Source: Dokdonia sinensis
GTDB lineage: Bacteria; Bacteroidota; Bacteroidia; Flavobacteriales; Flavobacteriaceae
Direction: 5' to 3'
DNA length: 64,000 nucleotides
Assembly: GCF_003688895.1 (NCBI RefSeq)
Contig: NZ_REFV01000005.1
Location: forward strand, 1-64,000
How positions within the stretch are numbered: position 1 is the first letter of the stretch; each line of letters opens with the position of its first letter. Of the stretch, positions 63,032 through 64,000 are shown piece by piece. The notes under the pieces are model-generated. The model ran no database searches and was not told where the DNA came from. It was given only the letters and a program-made list of their open reading frames with translations. The position numbers were made by a program, and so were the translations under genes.

Positions 63032-64000
63032 TTAAAACTCCTCCACCAGCGATGCTTGATTTCTAAAAACCAAAGCATCTTCAAAGGCATCTATCAAGAT
63101 CACACTTTCGGTCGTGACTTCTCCTGAGAGGATTTCTTTAGATAGCTTGTTCAGCACTTCTTTTTGTATCTTACGCTTTACAGGACGGGCGCCAAATTCA
63201 GGCTGGAACCCCTTGTCTGCGAGATAGGATATTGCTTCTGGAGTTGCGTCCAGCGTGATGTTCTGCTCTTGTAGCATTTTGGTCACGTTGCGCAGTTGGA
63301 GTTGTACTACGCGCTGTATGTCCTTTCGCGAAAGCGGACTAAACAACACTATATCATCTATCCTGTTTATGAATTCTGGACGTATCGTTTGTTTTAATAA
63401 ACCGAGTACGTCAATTTTTGCAGCTTCCATCGCGCTTTCTGGGTCTTTAATCGCCTCAAAACGCTCCTGTATGATGTTGCTTCCCATATTAGACGTCATA
63501 ATCACGATGGTGTTGCTAAAGTCTGCCGTACGGCCTTTATTGTCTGTAAGTCTTCCTTCGTCCAGCACTTGCAATAAAATGTTGAAGGTGTCCGGATGCG
63601 CTTTTTCTATCTCGTCCAGCAGTACCACCGAGTACGGCTTGCGACGTACGGCCTCCGTAAGTTGACCACCCTCATCATACCCCACATATCCTGGAGGTGC
63701 TCCCACAAGACGGCTCACGTTATGGCGCTCTTGGTACTCACTCATATCGATGCGCGTCATTGCGCTCTCATCGTCAAAGAGATACTCTGCCAAAGCTTTT
63801 GCAAGCTCCGTTTTTCCCACTCCCGTTGTTCCTAGGAATAGGAAAGAACCTATAGGTCGTTTCTGATCCTGCAATCCTGCGCGACTGCGTCGCACGGCAT
63901 CACTCACGGCTGCAATTGCTTCTTCCTGCCCCACCACACGCTTGTGCAGTTCGTCTTCCAGTTTGAGCAACTTCTCGCGGTCGCTCTGTAGCATTTTAGT
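63032..64000 (-). CDS. clpB: ATP-dependent disaggregase ClpB, C-terminal part (runs off the window)
   Basis: The frame is open to the window edge: codons for Thr-Lys precede the first Met ([16 protein letters not shown]), so this is the second half of ClpB and not a separate start. Visible: AAA+ module 2 with Walker [11 protein letters not shown], pore loop [12 protein letters not shown], Walker [12 protein letters not shown], sensor NRIDDIVLF and the C-terminal [10 protein letters not shown]. ClpB extracts proteins from aggregates together with DnaK. The palindrome copy at 63323-63334 encodes LSRK in the loop after the sensor without changing the usual length. The N-terminal domains lie beyond 64000. 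Confidence 0.95.
   Translation of the reverse strand, partial: TKMLQSDREKLLKLEDELHKRVVGQEEAIAAVSDAVRRSRAGLQDQKRPIGSFLFLGTTGVGKTELAKALAEYLFDDESAMTRIDMSEYQERHNVSRLVGAPPGYVGYDEGGQLTEAVRRKPYSVVLLDEIEKAHPDTFNILLQVLDEGRLTDNKGRTADFSNTIVIMTSNMGSNIIQERFEAIKDPESAMEAAKIDVLGLLKQTIRPEFINRIDDIVLFSPLSRKDIQRVVQLQLRNVTKMLQEQNITLDATPEAISYLADKGFQPEFGARPVKRKIQKEVLNKLSKEILSGEVTTESVILIDAFEDALVFRNQASLVEEF

Noticed and set aside
4408-63336. Palindrome as the chromosome-partition site parS or a DnaA box
   Set aside because: The sequence differs from the ParB site (TGTTTCACGTGAAACA) and from TTATCCACA boxes, and copies are spread evenly rather than clustered near one locus.

Overview
The window is 64 kb of a compact, low-GC chromosome from the family Flavobacteriaceae (Bacteroidetes). 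Supporting features are the gliding-motility lipoprotein GldI, a type IX secretion C-terminal sorting domain, DUF4369, DUF5916, DUF4268 and DUF3820 proteins, a fused ResB-CcsA cytochrome c maturation protein, a six-domain ribosomal protein S1 with an acidic N-terminus, lipoproteins with a bare LxxC lipobox, and promoters of the Bacteroidetes form TTG-N19-TAnnTTTG. A marine, Dokdonia-like lineage is plausible but the genus is not proven. I saw no tRNA, rRNA or CRISPR array.

Layout. 1-455: end of an upstream unit (terminator) and an unexplained spacer. 456-12107: acetyl-CoA synthetase, then envelope and scavenging genes (DUF4369 lipoprotein, DUF819 membrane protein, DUF5916 outer-membrane protein, M61 peptidase, hydrolase, S1/P1 nuclease, AraC regulator, small DoxX-like protein). 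12360-31200: mostly housekeeping (alkB, rpsA, ccsBA, fumC, ZIP transporter, RNA methyltransferase, cobalamin adenosyltransferase, secA, pepD) plus a membrane-bound 7TM-HTH regulator. 31295-34598: the cyclophilin/FKBP-gldI-nrnA operon and ndk. 34739-48414: a surface-glycan region with nine glycosyltransferase-type genes, an FdtA-like cupin, an asparagine-synthase-like protein and a methyltransferase, with ftsE embedded. 48646-62010: TPR protein plus barrel operon, amidohydrolase, a T9SS-secreted sugar dehydrogenase, a phosphatase, a tandem DUF302 lipoprotein, an HMG-CoA-lyase-like enzyme and a secreted phosphodiesterase. 62149-62969: a small frameshifted gene bounded by inverted repeats. 63032-64000: the C-terminal part of clpB.

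The most striking signal is not a gene. A perfect palindrome, core TTTCGCGAAA and usually CGCTTTCGCGAAAGCG, occurs about 21 times at roughly 3-kb spacing. Eleven copies are intergenic and ten lie inside conserved genes, where they are read only as AFAKA or LSRK. It looks like a highly iterated, sequence-specific chromosomal site. Two different 7-bp tandem repeats, a composite version of the palindrome that has lengthened a glycosyltransferase, and the cassette-like frameshifted gene at the right end are the other notable items.
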